A stretch of DNA of 37,104 bases from Clostridiales bacterium (GCA_017617935.1 JAFZVF010000044.1:1-37104); one strand, 5' to 3'. Counted from the first letter of the stretch, positions 1-9,894 are shown. The notes: generated by a model not told the origin, from the letters alone. Translations and numbers: made by a program.

Positions 1-3
1 GAG

Positions 4-758
<755 letters not shown>

Positions 759-796
759 AAAAAATGAAAGTTCGGAAGTCCGAACTTTCATTTTTT
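759..796 (-). terminator. Strong bidirectional rho-independent terminator
   Basis: A near-perfect hairpin: AAAAAATGAAAGTTCGG, an AAGT loop, and CCGAACTTTCATTTTTT. It has an A-run on one side and a T-run on the other, so it can act on both strands. It lies just after the stop of the gene at 801-1271 and separates it from gdhA. Confidence 0.9.
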
Positions 797-800
797 GGTC

Positions 801-1271
801 TCATTCAGTTTTTGCCGCAGTAGCTGCCGTTGTCGTGGCCTGTACCGGAGGCGCCGTCTGCTCGGTTTCCTTGCGGTCTGAGAACGGATCATTCTGCAAG
901 AGCTCCGTCCACGAGCTGAAACCGAACATCTGCTTAAGCTCGTTGTAATTCAGGATGGACAAGGTTCGGTCCATCACGATGAAGAGCAAGAGGAAAAAGA
1001 TAAGCGCGAGAAGCCCCCTTCTCAATATCATCATCCTACGCTCAGCGTTATATCTCTCGTCCACGAATTTCCTCGTGGTATAGCCGACAACCACGTAGAC
1101 CCTGCTGATGTCCTTGCGCGGCGGCCTGTCGCGATAAGAGCGCCAAGTCCTTTTAATGCGCCCGATTATCCTTGACGGAATGCTCTTGAAGAGCCTGACC
1201 GTCGCACGCCATGAAGCGCCCAGGAAATCAGAAACTACTTCAGATGTTTTTCTGTCGCCGGTACTTCCCAA
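801..1271 (-). CDS. Hypothetical single-pass membrane protein with TTG start
   Basis: 156 residues, not recognised as a named family. The first ~85 residues are strongly basic (many Arg/Lys, including RPPRKDISRVYV), followed by one hydrophobic segment (about 86-104, LLALIFFLLLFIVM) and a short tail ending in a Thr/Ala/Glu-rich stretch. By the positive-inside rule the N-terminus is cytoplasmic and the tail outside. The start is TTG at 1271: AAAGGCGG lies about 8 bases upstream, the same ribosome binding site as at gdhA, and no ATG is nearby. The basic N-terminal half might contact nucleic acid or membrane lipid, but that is conjecture. It is a separate unit, with its own extended -10 upstream and a strong terminator downstream. 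Confidence 0.75.
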   Translation of the reverse strand: MGSTGDRKTSEVVSDFLGASWRATVRLFKSIPSRIIGRIKRTWRSYRDRPPRKDISRVYVVVGYTTRKFVDERYNAERRMMILRRGLLALIFFLLLFIVMDRTLSILNYNELKQMFGFSSWTELLQNDPFSDRKETEQTAPPVQATTTAATAAKTE

Positions 1272-1303
1272 GGATAATGCCGCCTTTCACAATTGATTTG
1301 CAT

Positions 1304-1312
1304 ATTATAACA
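1304..1312 (-). promoter_or_regulatory. Extended -10 promoter for the gene at 801-1271
   Basis: The minus strand reads TGTTATAAT, an extended -10 (TGn plus a perfect TATAAT), about 33 bases upstream of the TTG start at 1271. The -35 region is only a T-rich tract, which extended -10 promoters tolerate. Confidence 0.6.
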
Positions 1313-1335
1313 TTATCCGAAGAATAAAAAAGAAA

Positions 1336-1890
1336 TCAGAAATCGTCCACTACCTCAATGTCATTTCTTACCGCAAACAGCTTCGACAGCTCCCAGAGGG
1401 CGTTTTCCCTCTTCCTGAACAGAGTCGATCGAGCGATGTGAAGCTTTTCACACGTCTCCTTCGTACTCATCTTCTTATAATATCTGAAATACAATATTCG
1501 CGAGTACGGCTGCTTGAGCGACAAAACCAGAGACAAGAGCGCTACCGCCTCCCTCTTTTGTTTGACTATCACGTTGTATTCCTCTTCGATCGAATTCAGA
1601 TAGCTCTCAAAGCCGGCTGAAAAGTCGAGCATCTCCGAAGTCATGTCGCATTCACGCTTGGGAAGTCCCGAATAGTCGGTGACCTTTTCAGGCGAGTAAT
1701 ACTTGGCGTAAACGTTCATCATGAGCTTGCGCTTGTCTTCGCTCGTTTTCCTGATCTCCTCGAGATACGCTTCGATCCGGTCAGGTTCCAGATTAACGTC
1801 CCTGTAAAGCGAATTAAGCTTCAAAAGCAGAAAAGTCTTGAGTTCCTTTCTGGTAAGGCACTTCTTTTTCACGGTTCTTGTTCTTTTCAT
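1336..1890 (-). CDS. Sigma-70 region-4-like helix-turn-helix protein
   Basis: 184 residues. The C-terminal ~50 residues (LKQPYSRILYFRYYKKMSTKETCEKLHIARSTLFRKRENAL in two blocks) have the shape of a sigma-70 region 4 or ArpU-type helix-turn-helix: a turn after CEKLHIARSTLF, then a basic recognition helix. The N-terminal two thirds are helical and charged and match no family I know. RBS AAGGGAGTG precedes ATG at 1890. The gene is divergent from lexA, and the LexA-like palindrome at 1916-1929 lies only 25 bases upstream of its start codon, so it is probably co-repressed with lexA. Its targets are unknown. The DNA-binding role is inferred from the C-terminal motif. Confidence 0.75.
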   Translation of the reverse strand: MKRTRTVKKKCLTRKELKTFLLLKLNSLYRDVNLEPDRIEAYLEEIRKTSEDKRKLMMNVYAKYYSPEKVTDYSGLPKRECDMTSEMLDFSAGFESYLNSIEEEYNVIVKQKREAVALLSLVLSLKQPYSRILYFRYYKKMSTKETCEKLHIARSTLFRKRENALWELSKLFAVRNDIEVVDDF

Positions 1891-1915
1891 AACGCAGCAC
1901 TCCCTTCATCATATG

Positions 1916-1929
1916 CAAACAATTGTTTG
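1916..1929. promoter_or_regulatory. Candidate LexA box shared by lexA and the divergent HTH gene
   Basis: CAAACAATTGTTTG is a perfect 14-bp palindrome matching the Gram-positive SOS operator CGAACRNRYGTTYG at 12 of 14 positions. It overlaps the first three bases of the lexA -35 hexamer and lies 25 bases upstream of the divergent gene's start, so LexA bound here could repress both directions. Confidence 0.7.
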
Positions 1930-1955
1930 ACACAATTGCCATTAATAGTTACAAT
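1927..1955 (+). promoter_or_regulatory. lexA promoter
   Basis: Consensus -35 TTGACA (1927-1932), 17-bp spacer, -10 TACAAT (1950-1955). The -35 overlaps the LexA-like palindrome, as expected for autorepression. RBS TTGGAGG precedes the ATG at 1988. Confidence 0.8.
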
Positions 1956-1987
1956 TACCATATAGAAAATATGTTTGGAGGCGCAAA

Positions 1988-2629
1988 ATGGCCCGTTTCA
2001 GCGACAACAAATCCATCGAACGTGTTTACGACTACATCCGCGACTACATTAAAGTCAATCAGATATCGCCATCCGTCCGCGACATATGCGCCGGCGTCGG
2101 TCTAAAATCCACTTCTTCCGTCCACACCTATCTGAAGGAACTGGACAACGAAGGAAGGATCGAATACAGACCCGGACTGAGAAGAGCCATCATTATCAAA
2201 CAGAACGATGATGAACCCGCCCCCAAAGTTACTTCCTTAAATGACTGCAGACCGGTTTATTGCGTAGGAAACATCACGGCTGGAATTCCAATCCTTGCTA
2301 CCGAGGATTATGGCGACCGTTTCTTCGTCAGCAAGTCAGTAATCGGAGACGCCGAGTGCTTCATGCTGAAAGTAAAGGGAAACAGCATGATCAACGCACA
2401 CATTCTTGATGGAGATTACATCCTCGTCCGCAAACAGAACTTCTGCGATGAGGGTGACATCATCGCCGCACTTATCGACGACGAAGCAACGGTTAAGAGA
2501 TTTGGCAAAAAGGACGGAAAACCTTACCTGTTCCCTGAAAATGACAACTACTCACCCATTCCCTTCAATAAGGAGGGCTGTAAGATCCTTGGCAAGGTAG
2601 TCGGTCTGCATAGATACAATATTAATTAG
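1988..2629 (+). CDS. lexA: LexA repressor (SOS response)
   Basis: 213 residues, full length for LexA. It represses DNA-damage genes and cleaves itself when RecA filaments form. The winged helix-turn-helix spans about residues 1-68 (SPSVRDICAGVGLKSTSSVH). The self-cleavage bond is Ala98-Gly99 (NITAGIP), the nucleophile Ser133 (KGNSMI) and the general base Lys170 (EATVKRF), so autoproteolysis should be intact. RBS GGAGG lies 7 bases before the ATG. A consensus promoter and a LexA-like palindrome directly upstream support autoregulation. Confidence 0.96.
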   Translation: MARFSDNKSIERVYDYIRDYIKVNQISPSVRDICAGVGLKSTSSVHTYLKELDNEGRIEYRPGLRRAIIIKQNDDEPAPKVTSLNDCRPVYCVGNITAGIPILATEDYGDRFFVSKSVIGDAECFMLKVKGNSMINAHILDGDYILVRKQNFCDEGDIIAALIDDEATVKRFGKKDGKPYLFPENDNYSPIPFNKEGCKILGKVVGLHRYNIN

Positions 2630-2651
2630 AAATCACCCTCCTTTCTTAAGT

Positions 2652-2684
2652 CGCGTTTCACTGAAAAACAGTGACACGACTAAT
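2652..2684. terminator. Weak hairpin between converging lexA and miaA
   Basis: Imperfect hairpin: AGTCG and CACTG arms with an internal bulge, an AAAAA loop, and CAGTG / CGACT on the other side. It is not followed by a clear T-run on either strand. Its position between the 3' ends of lexA and miaA suggests transcript-end formation, but it is a poor intrinsic terminator. Confidence 0.35.
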
Positions 2685-2767
2685 GTATCAGGCAATGCTT
2701 GATGATTTCAAGAATATCAGCCGTATGTGTCGAAATGTGAGACTTTGCGTAAAAGAATTAAGATATT

Positions 2768-3733
2768 TTAATTAATTTTTGATAATTTGCATCTCTCGAT
2801 TATATATTCGATCTGAAATGAGACCGTTCCTGCCGGAATGGTCTCCACTCCACCCATATGTCTGAACCAGGTCAACTGGCGCTTTGCGTAATGGCGAGAA
2901 CCCAGCTTGATCCTGTCAGCCGTTTCCTTCAGGTCCTCTTCACCTGAAAAGAACTTTTCAAATTCCTTGTATCCAATGGCCTGGAAGCACGTGGTGCCCT
3001 TGGCCTTTTCATTCCTGTAAAGCTTTCTGGCTTCATCTTCCAAGCCCTGCTCCATCATCAGATCAACCCTTTTATTGATCCTGTCATAGAGGACCGCCCT
3101 GTCGATCTCGGGCATGAACGCCTTGAAGGAAAACGCGGGGCCTTCCTGCTTTGATCTCTTGTTCTTTTCGGAAAAGCTGACGCCCGTGGCCCTTCTGACC
3201 GCAAGCGCCCTAACGACGCGCCTTACATTGTTGGGATGGATGTTTGAAGCGGCTTCAGGATCTGACTCTACAAGCAGGTCGTAAAGCGAATCCTTGCCTT
3301 CTTTTTCATATACACCGTAATAGTATTCCTCGGCTTTTCGGGTTTCCTCATCATCCTCTTCGCCGTAGTCGATCCCGAAAAGAAGTGCCGATACGTATTG
3401 TCCCGTTCCCCCACAGATGACGGGAAGCTTGCCGCGTCTTAAGACGTCCGTTATCGCATCCTTTGCCCTGTTTACAAAATCGAAGACCGAGAAGTCATCT
3501 CCAGGTTCGATCACGTCCGTCAGATGATGGGGAATCTCTGCGATCTCTTCAGGCGAATCCTTTGCGGTACCAATATCCAGGCCTTTGTAGATCTGCATTG
3601 AATCCGCGGAGACGATCTCTCCTCCCAGTTTGCGGCACAGCTCAAGGGCAAGCGCGCTCTTGCCGCTCGCCGTAGGGCCCGTGACTATCGGGATGTAAGA
3701 GTACTTCTCGAGATATGGACCGGGATCAATCAT
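2768..3733 (-). CDS. miaA: tRNA dimethylallyltransferase MiaA
   Basis: 321 residues, normal length. It transfers the dimethylallyl group to N6 of A37 in tRNAs that read UNN codons, making i6A. The P-loop GPTASGKS is at residues 19-26, followed by SADSMQIYKGLDIGTAK (substrate-binding Asp) and the Thr/Gly-rich GGTGQY motif. It starts 4 bases after the mutL stop, so it is the last gene of the miaB-mutS-mutL-miaA operon. MiaB, encoded first in the operon, uses its product to form ms2i6A, so both steps of the modification are co-expressed. No hfq follows, unlike in many relatives. Confidence 0.96.
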   Translation of the reverse strand: MIDPGPYLEKYSYIPIVTGPTASGKSALALELCRKLGGEIVSADSMQIYKGLDIGTAKDSPEEIAEIPHHLTDVIEPGDDFSVFDFVNRAKDAITDVLRRGKLPVICGGTGQYVSALLFGIDYGEEDDEETRKAEEYYYGVYEKEGKDSLYDLLVESDPEAASNIHPNNVRRVVRALAVRRATGVSFSEKNKRSKQEGPAFSFKAFMPEIDRAVLYDRINKRVDLMMEQGLEDEARKLYRNEKAKGTTCFQAIGYKEFEKFFSGEEDLKETADRIKLGSRHYAKRQLTWFRHMGGVETIPAGTVSFQIEYIIERCKLSKIN

Positions 3734-3737
3734 AAGG

Positions 3738-5681
3738 TCAGACTATTCTCTTGAAATTCTTCTCGAAGTCCTTGCGCGTAACGCTGAAGAAAGTGGGTCT
3801 TCCGTGTGCGCAGTGATAAGGATCTTCAAGCTTCGTCATCTTGTTGATCAATGAAAGCGCCTGTTCCTCGGTAATAACGTCGCCGGCCTTGATCGCGGCC
3901 TTGCACGCAGTAGTCTGGATGAGCCTGTACCAGACGTCAGTCTTGGCGGGAATCTCACGCTTGAGATCGGTCAGGATTCCCGAGAAGATCTCAGGCGCCT
4001 TGTCAGCGCTTCCCATCGGGACTGCCCTGAGCGCTATCTCCCTGTCTCCGAGCATCTCTATCTCAAATCCGTTCTCGGTAAACCTGTCCATCGCTTCCTC
4101 GATAAACGCGTAATCAGAAGCGGTCACCTTCATAACCGAAGGAACAAGCATGTGCTCGCTGACGGCCACGTCCTTTCCAGGCGCCTTCTTCTCCATAAAT
4201 TCTTCGTATAGCACCCTCTCGTGAGCCGCATGCTGATCGACGAAATAGCAGGTGTCAGTCGTCTGCATTACGATGTAGGTATTGAAAAGGATTCCCGTAA
4301 ACCTTGCGCCCGCAAGCTTGTCTATGTCGGTCTGCTCCTCTTCCGCTTCAGAGGCGGTTACGGGAACGACTTCCAATACTTCGGGGTCCTCTTCCTTTAC
4401 GGCCACGGCAGGCGCCTCTACGGTCTCTTTTTGTCCGCTTACTACTGAAGCGTCAGGCTTGAATCCCGACAGAATCTTTAAGAGCTCGTTGGCCGAAGCA
4501 GCGTCTCCTGCGGCAGGAACCGTAACGGGCTGGCGGGACTCACTCTTCAACCGGTGGCTTCCGGACATCTTTCCGCCCGCGCTGACGTCATAGCGGAGCT
4601 GCTTGTCTCCTGCAGGCGCTGCGGGTTCCTCAGCAGGCAATGAAGCATCCGAATCACCGGAAACTATACCCTTAAAAGCATTGCCTGCAGTCCCTGACGA
4701 CGTTATCGCTTCCCTGATGCCGTGCAGAACGAGCCTGAACACGTCTTGGTCAGATGAGAACTTTACCTCAGCCTTCTGCGGATGCACGTTGACGTCAACC
4801 GTTCCGGGAGCGCAGTAGATCATTAGGAAGCACACCGGGAACTTGTTCTTCATTACGGAGTTCTTATACGCTTCATCTATCGCTGCAGTTATCGTCTTGC
4901 TGTGGATGAGCCTGTCATTGACGTAGACGCACTGAAGTCCCCTGTTGCCCCTTACGAAGCGCGGAGAACCCGTGAATCCCTCGATCCTGAGACCATCCAT
5001 CTGAAAGCTTACGGGCACAAGGTTGTTGGCCGTATCCTTGCCGTATACCGCATAGACCGCGTCCTTTACGAGCCCCGTTCCGGGCGTGGTAAACTGCACC
5101 GCCCCGTCCTTGATCAGTTTTATCGATATCTGAGGATTGCTTACGCTTAGCTTTTCGACCATGCCGGTGATGTACATTCCTTCGGTAGAATCCTTCTTAA
5201 GGAACTTGTATCTTGCGGGAATGTTCTTGAAAAGGTTTCTGACTTCAACCGTCGTGCCCTGAGGCGCGGTGGCGTCCGTTACACCCTTAAGGTTTCCGTC
5301 TTCATAAGTGACCTTTGTTCCAGTCACGTTGTCGCCCAGCGAAGTGGTAAGCGTCACGTCAGCACAGGATGCAATGGACGCGAGAGCTTCGCCTCTGAAT
5401 CCCATCGTTGAAAGATCGTATATGTCTTCTATGGTCTTGAGCTTTGAGGTCGCATGGATCAGGAAAGCCTTCTCGGCATCTTCCCTGTCCATTCCGCAGC
5501 CGTTGTCGGTCATTCTAATAAGGGAGATTCCGCCGCCAGCGAATTCGATCCTTACCCTCGTCGCGCCTGAATCGATGGCATTGTCCAGAAGCTCCTTTAC
5601 GACCGAAACGGGCCTCTCGATTACTTCACCGGCCTTTATCGCGTTCGCGGTACGGCTGTCCAGGACGTTAATTCTGCCCAT
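3738..5681 (-). CDS. mutL: DNA mismatch repair protein MutL
   Basis: 647 residues. N-terminal GHKL ATPase: catalytic Glu and Mg-binding Asn in VKELLDNAIDSGA, then DNGCGM and GFRGEALASI. A Pro/Ala/Glu-rich linker lies at about 330-450. The C-terminal endonuclease domain carries DQHAAHERVLYEE (about 478-490), the ACKAAIKAG motif and CAHGRPT, the metal-site signature of nicking MutL proteins from bacteria without MutH. MutL couples mismatch recognition by MutS to strand incision. Its start overlaps the end of mutS by 14 bases, indicating translational coupling. Confidence 0.97.
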   Translation of the reverse strand: MGRINVLDSRTANAIKAGEVIERPVSVVKELLDNAIDSGATRVRIEFAGGGISLIRMTDNGCGMDREDAEKAFLIHATSKLKTIEDIYDLSTMGFRGEALASIASCADVTLTTSLGDNVTGTKVTYEDGNLKGVTDATAPQGTTVEVRNLFKNIPARYKFLKKDSTEGMYITGMVEKLSVSNPQISIKLIKDGAVQFTTPGTGLVKDAVYAVYGKDTANNLVPVSFQMDGLRIEGFTGSPRFVRGNRGLQCVYVNDRLIHSKTITAAIDEAYKNSVMKNKFPVCFLMIYCAPGTVDVNVHPQKAEVKFSSDQDVFRLVLHGIREAITSSGTAGNAFKGIVSGDSDASLPAEEPAAPAGDKQLRYDVSAGGKMSGSHRLKSESRQPVTVPAAGDAASANELLKILSGFKPDASVVSGQKETVEAPAVAVKEEDPEVLEVVPVTASEAEEEQTDIDKLAGARFTGILFNTYIVMQTTDTCYFVDQHAAHERVLYEEFMEKKAPGKDVAVSEHMLVPSVMKVTASDYAFIEEAMDRFTENGFEIEMLGDREIALRAVPMGSADKAPEIFSGILTDLKREIPAKTDVWYRLIQTTACKAAIKAGDVITEEQALSLINKMTKLEDPYHCAHGRPTFFSVTRKDFEKNFKRIV

Positions 5682-8361
5682 CGTCTTCTCCCTTCACCAT
5701 CGAGTTGAGTTCATAGAGGATGTTCATGGCTTCGATCGGAGTGAGCCTGGACACGTCGAGATCCCTGATCATGGCCCTGATCTTGTCCTCCTTCTGATAA
5801 AGGACGTTCTCGGGATTAAAGAACGATTCCTGTCCGGGCATGGCCGCTGAAGAAAGCTGCGTGCCTCCGCCAGGAGTCTCCTCCACATTGCCCATAACCT
5901 TAAACTTGCCGATTCTTTCAAGCTCGGAAAGTATTGACTTAGAACGCTTTAAAACAGCTTCGGGAAGTCCTGCGAGACGGGCTACCTCGATGCCGTAGCT
6001 GTCGGAAGTGCCTCCCGAAGATATCTTGTGGAGGAACCTTACGCCGCCGTCATTCTCGCTGACTTCGACGTGGCAGTTGAACACGCCGCGGTTCAATCTT
6101 TCCATCTGATTGAGCTCGTGATAGTGCGTCGCGAAAACGGTCCTCGCGTAAAGAACTCCCGGATCGACGATGTACTCGATCGAAGCCCATGCGATGGAAA
6201 GACCGTCATAGGTGCTCGTTCCGCGTCCGACTTCATCAAGCAGCAAGAGACTGCGCCTTGTGGCGTTCTTCAATATGTAAGACATTTCCTTCATTTCGAC
6301 CATGAAAGTAGACTGTCCCGTCGAGATGTCGTCTGATGCGCCTATTCTCGTGAATATGTGATCGACAAGGCCTATCCTAGCGGAATCGGCAGGCACGAAC
6401 GAACCGATCTGCGCCATGAGAACGATGAGTGCGGCCTGTCTCATGTAAGTCGATTTACCGGCCATGTTAGGACCCGTCAGGACCATGAGCCTCTTTTCAC
6501 TGTCGAGAACGATGTCGTTCGGTACGAAGGAATTACCCTCCGAAGCCATCATCTTCTCAACTACCGGGTGTCTGCCCGCCTTGATGTCTACGTCCTCAGA
6601 CATGTCGACTTCAGGTCTGACGTAGTTCTCGCTCTCGGCAAGTTCGGCGAGGGCCGTGATGCAGTCGGTCATGGCAACCGCGGAAGCCGTTCCGAAAAGC
6701 CTTCTTGATTCGCCCAGAACGCGTTCCCTGATCTGTGAGAAAAGCTCATATTCGAGAGCAACACGCCTGCCTGAAGCGGACATTATCTTCTCCTCAAGTT
6801 CCTTGATCTGAGGCGTGATGTATCTTTCATTGTTTACGAGCGTCTGCTTACGTTCGTATTCCTCCGGAACCTTGTCAGACTGGCTCTTCGGGATGTCGAT
6901 GTAGTAGCCGAAGACCTTGTTATAGCTGATCTTCAGCGTTTTTATGCCCGTTCTCTCGCGTTCGCCCGCCTCTAACTGGAGAATGTACTCTCTCGCGTTT
7001 GTAGCAATGTCATTCAGTTCATCGCACTCGGCATTATAGCCGCGCTTGATTATCCCGCCTTCCTTAACCGATATCGGCGGTTCGTCGGCGATGCCCTTTT
7101 CGAGAAGTTCATATACGTCCTCCATCGGATCGAGCAATTCGATTATCTCTTTGAAGACGCCCTTGGAGAAAGACGATACGCGCTCCTTCACGAACGGGAG
7201 CTTTGCAAGCGAATTGCGCAGCGACAGAAGGTCTCTTGCGTTGCACGTTCCGAGCGAGACTTTGCCCGCCAAACGCTCGATGTCGTAAAGTCCTGAAAGG
7301 CTCTCGATTATCTCCTGTCTCGCGATGTACTTGTCTCTGGCTTCCTCAACTGCGTCAAGACGCTTGTTTATTGCCTTGACCGATATGAGGGGTTCTTCTA
7401 TCCACTTGCGCAGAAGCCTTCCGCCCATCGCCGTTTTGGTGCGGTCTATCGCCCAGAGGAGCGAGCCCCTCTTAGTCTTTCCCCTGATGGTCTGGGTAAG
7501 CTCAAGGTTGGTCCTCGTCGCGTGATCCAATTCCATGGAATCCGAGATCTTGTAGCAGTGGATGTCCTTTAAGTGCTTTACCTTCTCGGTCTGCGTCTCA
7601 GCCGCGTACAGAATAAGTGCGCCGCATGCTGAGATGAGCAGCGACGGATCGCTGTAGAGCTTTAAGTTATCCGGACGAATGTCAGTCTTATCGATGCTGT
7701 CTCTTGCGAAATCCCTGTCGCTTCTGAAGGTTATCACTATGTTCGTGCCGGTCCTTATCGTCTGGCAGCATATGGAATCTTCAAACGCACGGTTGCAGAT
7801 GATCTCCGAAGGCTGATACTTGCTTATCAGGTTGATGAGGTGCTCGTTGTTGTCAGGGAGCGTCAACTGGGTTGCTTCAAAAGCGCCCGTGGATATGTCC
7901 GCGCAGGCAACGCCGAACTGCGAACCGACGCAGCAGATGCTCATGAGGAAGTTGTTCTTCCTGTCGTCCAAAGCATCGGTTACGGTACCTGGCGTAAGTA
8001 TCCTTATGATGCCGCGCTTTACAAGGCCTTTTGCAAGAGCGGGATCTTCAAGCTGCTCGCAGATGGCGACCTTCCTGCCCTCGCTTACGAGCTTGTCGGC
8101 ATAGGACTGATATGCATGGAAAGGGATTCCGCACATCGGCGCGCGAAGGCCGTTTCCGCAGTCCCTTCTCGTAAGGACGAGCTCAAGGATCCTCGCGCCT
8201 TCGATGGCATCGTCGAAAAACATTTCGTAGAAGTCTCCGAGCCTGTAGAACAGGAACGCGTCTCCGACCTGTTTCTTCATCTCGGCATAGTGCTGCATCA
8301 TGGGGGAAAGATCCTCCATGTTCATGTCAGCAAGTCTTAAAAGCCCGTCTTCATTTGCCAT
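5668..8361 (-). CDS. mutS: DNA mismatch repair protein MutS
   Basis: 897 residues, full-length MutS1, the mismatch-sensing clamp. The mismatch-wedge motif is Phe44-Tyr45-Glu46 (GDFYEMFF). The P-loop TGPNMAGKST is near residue 630, Walker B DEVGRGTSTYDG near 709, then the THYHEL switch motif. The C-terminal tail has QESFF, which may bind the sliding clamp (inference from its resemblance to QxxLF-type motifs). It overlaps miaB upstream by 11 bases and mutL downstream by 14, so miaB, mutS and mutL form one translationally coupled block. Confidence 0.98.
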   Translation of the reverse strand: MANEDGLLRLADMNMEDLSPMMQHYAEMKKQVGDAFLFYRLGDFYEMFFDDAIEGARILELVLTRRDCGNGLRAPMCGIPFHAYQSYADKLVSEGRKVAICEQLEDPALAKGLVKRGIIRILTPGTVTDALDDRKNNFLMSICCVGSQFGVACADISTGAFEATQLTLPDNNEHLINLISKYQPSEIICNRAFEDSICCQTIRTGTNIVITFRSDRDFARDSIDKTDIRPDNLKLYSDPSLLISACGALILYAAETQTEKVKHLKDIHCYKISDSMELDHATRTNLELTQTIRGKTKRGSLLWAIDRTKTAMGGRLLRKWIEEPLISVKAINKRLDAVEEARDKYIARQEIIESLSGLYDIERLAGKVSLGTCNARDLLSLRNSLAKLPFVKERVSSFSKGVFKEIIELLDPMEDVYELLEKGIADEPPISVKEGGIIKRGYNAECDELNDIATNAREYILQLEAGERERTGIKTLKISYNKVFGYYIDIPKSQSDKVPEEYERKQTLVNNERYITPQIKELEEKIMSASGRRVALEYELFSQIRERVLGESRRLFGTASAVAMTDCITALAELAESENYVRPEVDMSEDVDIKAGRHPVVEKMMASEGNSFVPNDIVLDSEKRLMVLTGPNMAGKSTYMRQAALIVLMAQIGSFVPADSARIGLVDHIFTRIGASDDISTGQSTFMVEMKEMSYILKNATRRSLLLLDEVGRGTSTYDGLSIAWASIEYIVDPGVLYARTVFATHYHELNQMERLNRGVFNCHVEVSENDGGVRFLHKISSGGTSDSYGIEVARLAGLPEAVLKRSKSILSELERIGKFKVMGNVEETPGGGTQLSSAAMPGQESFFNPENVLYQKEDKIRAMIRDLDVSRLTPIEAMNILYELNSMVKGEDDGQN

Positions 8362-9832
8362 CTGTAAAACGCTCCATCACTCCGTCGACCGAATAAGGTC
8401 TGGAATACTGAATATTAACGTCGCAAAGGCGTCCCTCGAGGGCGTCTTCGCAGAAACCTTCCTTGTTCTTGATCTCATCCGGAATGGTGAAATTGACCAG
8501 ATGATTGGTGATCGTCCTTCCGGAATACACACCTCCGCCGGCCTTGCTGATTCCTTCGATCAGGATCTCCTTCGTCTGTCCTACAAGCCTGTTGCAGGAA
8601 GCCTCGGTCAACGAATTGGTAAGATCAGTCAGCCTGCCGAATCTCTCGGTCACCACGTCGGCTGGGATCTGATCCGGGAATGTTGCAGCCTTCGTGCCGG
8701 GCCTTATCGAATACTGGAAAGTGAAGCACGCGTCAAAAGCGGCTCTTTCGCATATCTCAAGGGTCTTCACGAAGTCCTCTTCGGTCTCTCCCGGGAAGCC
8801 AACGATTATGTCCGTCGTAAGGGAGCCTCCCTTGACCTTTGCCCTGAAATTGTCGGCTATCTTCATGTAGCCTTCGGCCGTATAAGGCCTGTTCATGCGC
8901 TTCAGGACCTCGTCAGAGCCTGACTGCAATGCAAGATGCAGGTGCTTTTCGATGTTCGGGCGCTCTCCCATAAGGTCGATCACCCTGTCTGACAGGTCCT
9001 TCGGGTGTGAAGACATGAACCTGATCCTCGAGAACTCGGTGATCTTGGACGCTTCATCAAGAATGTCCGCAAAAGTCTTGCCGTCGTCGTTGCCCTTGCC
9101 GTAGGAATTGACGTTCTGGCCAAGGAGCATTACTTCCCTGTAGCCCTGAGAAGCAAGCGTCTCAAGTTCCTTCATGATCTCGCCAAAGCTTCTGGACCTC
9201 TCCCTTCCCCTTGCGTAAGGGACGATGCAGTAAGTGCAGAAATTGTTGCAGCCGTACATTATGGGAACGAGAGCCCTGAAGCGCCTTTCCCTTTCGATCG
9301 GGAAATAGCTGTCCTCGGCGATGTAATCGTCACCGCTGATGCTGACCGACCTCTTGCGCTTTTTCAGCGCCTCCAAAAGAAGGATTGGGAATCTGTGTAT
9401 CTGCTGCGGATCAAAGATCAGATTGACGTAAGGATAGGACTTCCTTATTTTTTCAACGTTTTCGGGAACCTTCATCATGCAGCCGCAGACGGCTATCACT
9501 GAAGTCTCCCCGCTCTTGCAAAAGCTCTTATAGACGCCCAAGTTTCCAAAAAGATGCTTGTCGGCGTTCTCCCTGACTGAGCAGGTATTCATGACGACCA
9601 CGTCCGCGGGAGCGAGCTCACCGCTCTGGCTGCTCTTTTCAAGACCCATCTCAGAGAGCATTCCCGCGAGCTTTTCACTGTCAGCCTCGTTAAGCTGGCA
9701 TCCGTAAGTCATTAGACTGTAGGTCAAAGGCCTACCCTTGCCCTCCGAAAGCATGGCGAAGTATCCCCTAAGTTCCTCAAGGGCCCTGTCAAATTCAAGT
9801 TTGTCGGTATTGTTTACCTTAATAACGCTCAT
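8351..9832 (-). CDS. miaB: tRNA-2-methylthio-N6-dimethylallyladenosine synthase MiaB
   Basis: 493 residues. A radical-SAM methylthiotransferase that converts i6A37 to ms2i6A37. The N-terminal UPF0004 domain has Cys45, Cys84 and Cys118 for the auxiliary 4Fe-4S cluster. The radical-SAM triad CNNFCTYC gives Cys195, Cys199 and Cys202. A C-terminal TRAM domain follows (VGQTKEILIEG...NHLVNF). The ~35 extra N-terminal residues before LTYSLMTYGC are typical of clostridial MiaB. RBS GAGGACG precedes the ATG at 9832. It heads the mismatch-repair operon and is divergent from the carboxypeptidase gene. Confidence 0.96.
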   Translation of the reverse strand: MSVIKVNNTDKLEFDRALEELRGYFAMLSEGKGRPLTYSLMTYGCQLNEADSEKLAGMLSEMGLEKSSQSGELAPADVVVMNTCSVRENADKHLFGNLGVYKSFCKSGETSVIAVCGCMMKVPENVEKIRKSYPYVNLIFDPQQIHRFPILLLEALKKRKRSVSISGDDYIAEDSYFPIERERRFRALVPIMYGCNNFCTYCIVPYARGRERSRSFGEIMKELETLASQGYREVMLLGQNVNSYGKGNDDGKTFADILDEASKITEFSRIRFMSSHPKDLSDRVIDLMGERPNIEKHLHLALQSGSDEVLKRMNRPYTAEGYMKIADNFRAKVKGGSLTTDIIVGFPGETEEDFVKTLEICERAAFDACFTFQYSIRPGTKAATFPDQIPADVVTERFGRLTDLTNSLTEASCNRLVGQTKEILIEGISKAGGGVYSGRTITNHLVNFTIPDEIKNKEGFCEDALEGRLCDVNIQYSRPYSVDGVMERFTDGK

Positions 9833-9861
9833 TAAGCCGTCCTCACGATTTTTCCTTGCTA

Positions 9862-9867
9862 ATTATA
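9862..9867 (-). promoter_or_regulatory. Candidate -10 for the miaB operon
   Basis: A perfect TATAAT on the minus strand (context CTTGTATAATTAG), 30 bases upstream of the miaB start. The -35 is poor (TTCTTA-like). Very similar sequence (CTTGTATAATTAA) precedes the EAL gene at 29526-29531. Confidence 0.5.
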
Positions 9868-9894
9868 CAAGAAAAAGAGCGAATAAGAAGAAAT

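Noticed and set aside
1908..1913. TATGAT as -10 of the HTH gene at 1336-1890
   Set aside because: The resulting start point would fall inside the AAGGGAG ribosome binding site, so it cannot serve that gene properly.
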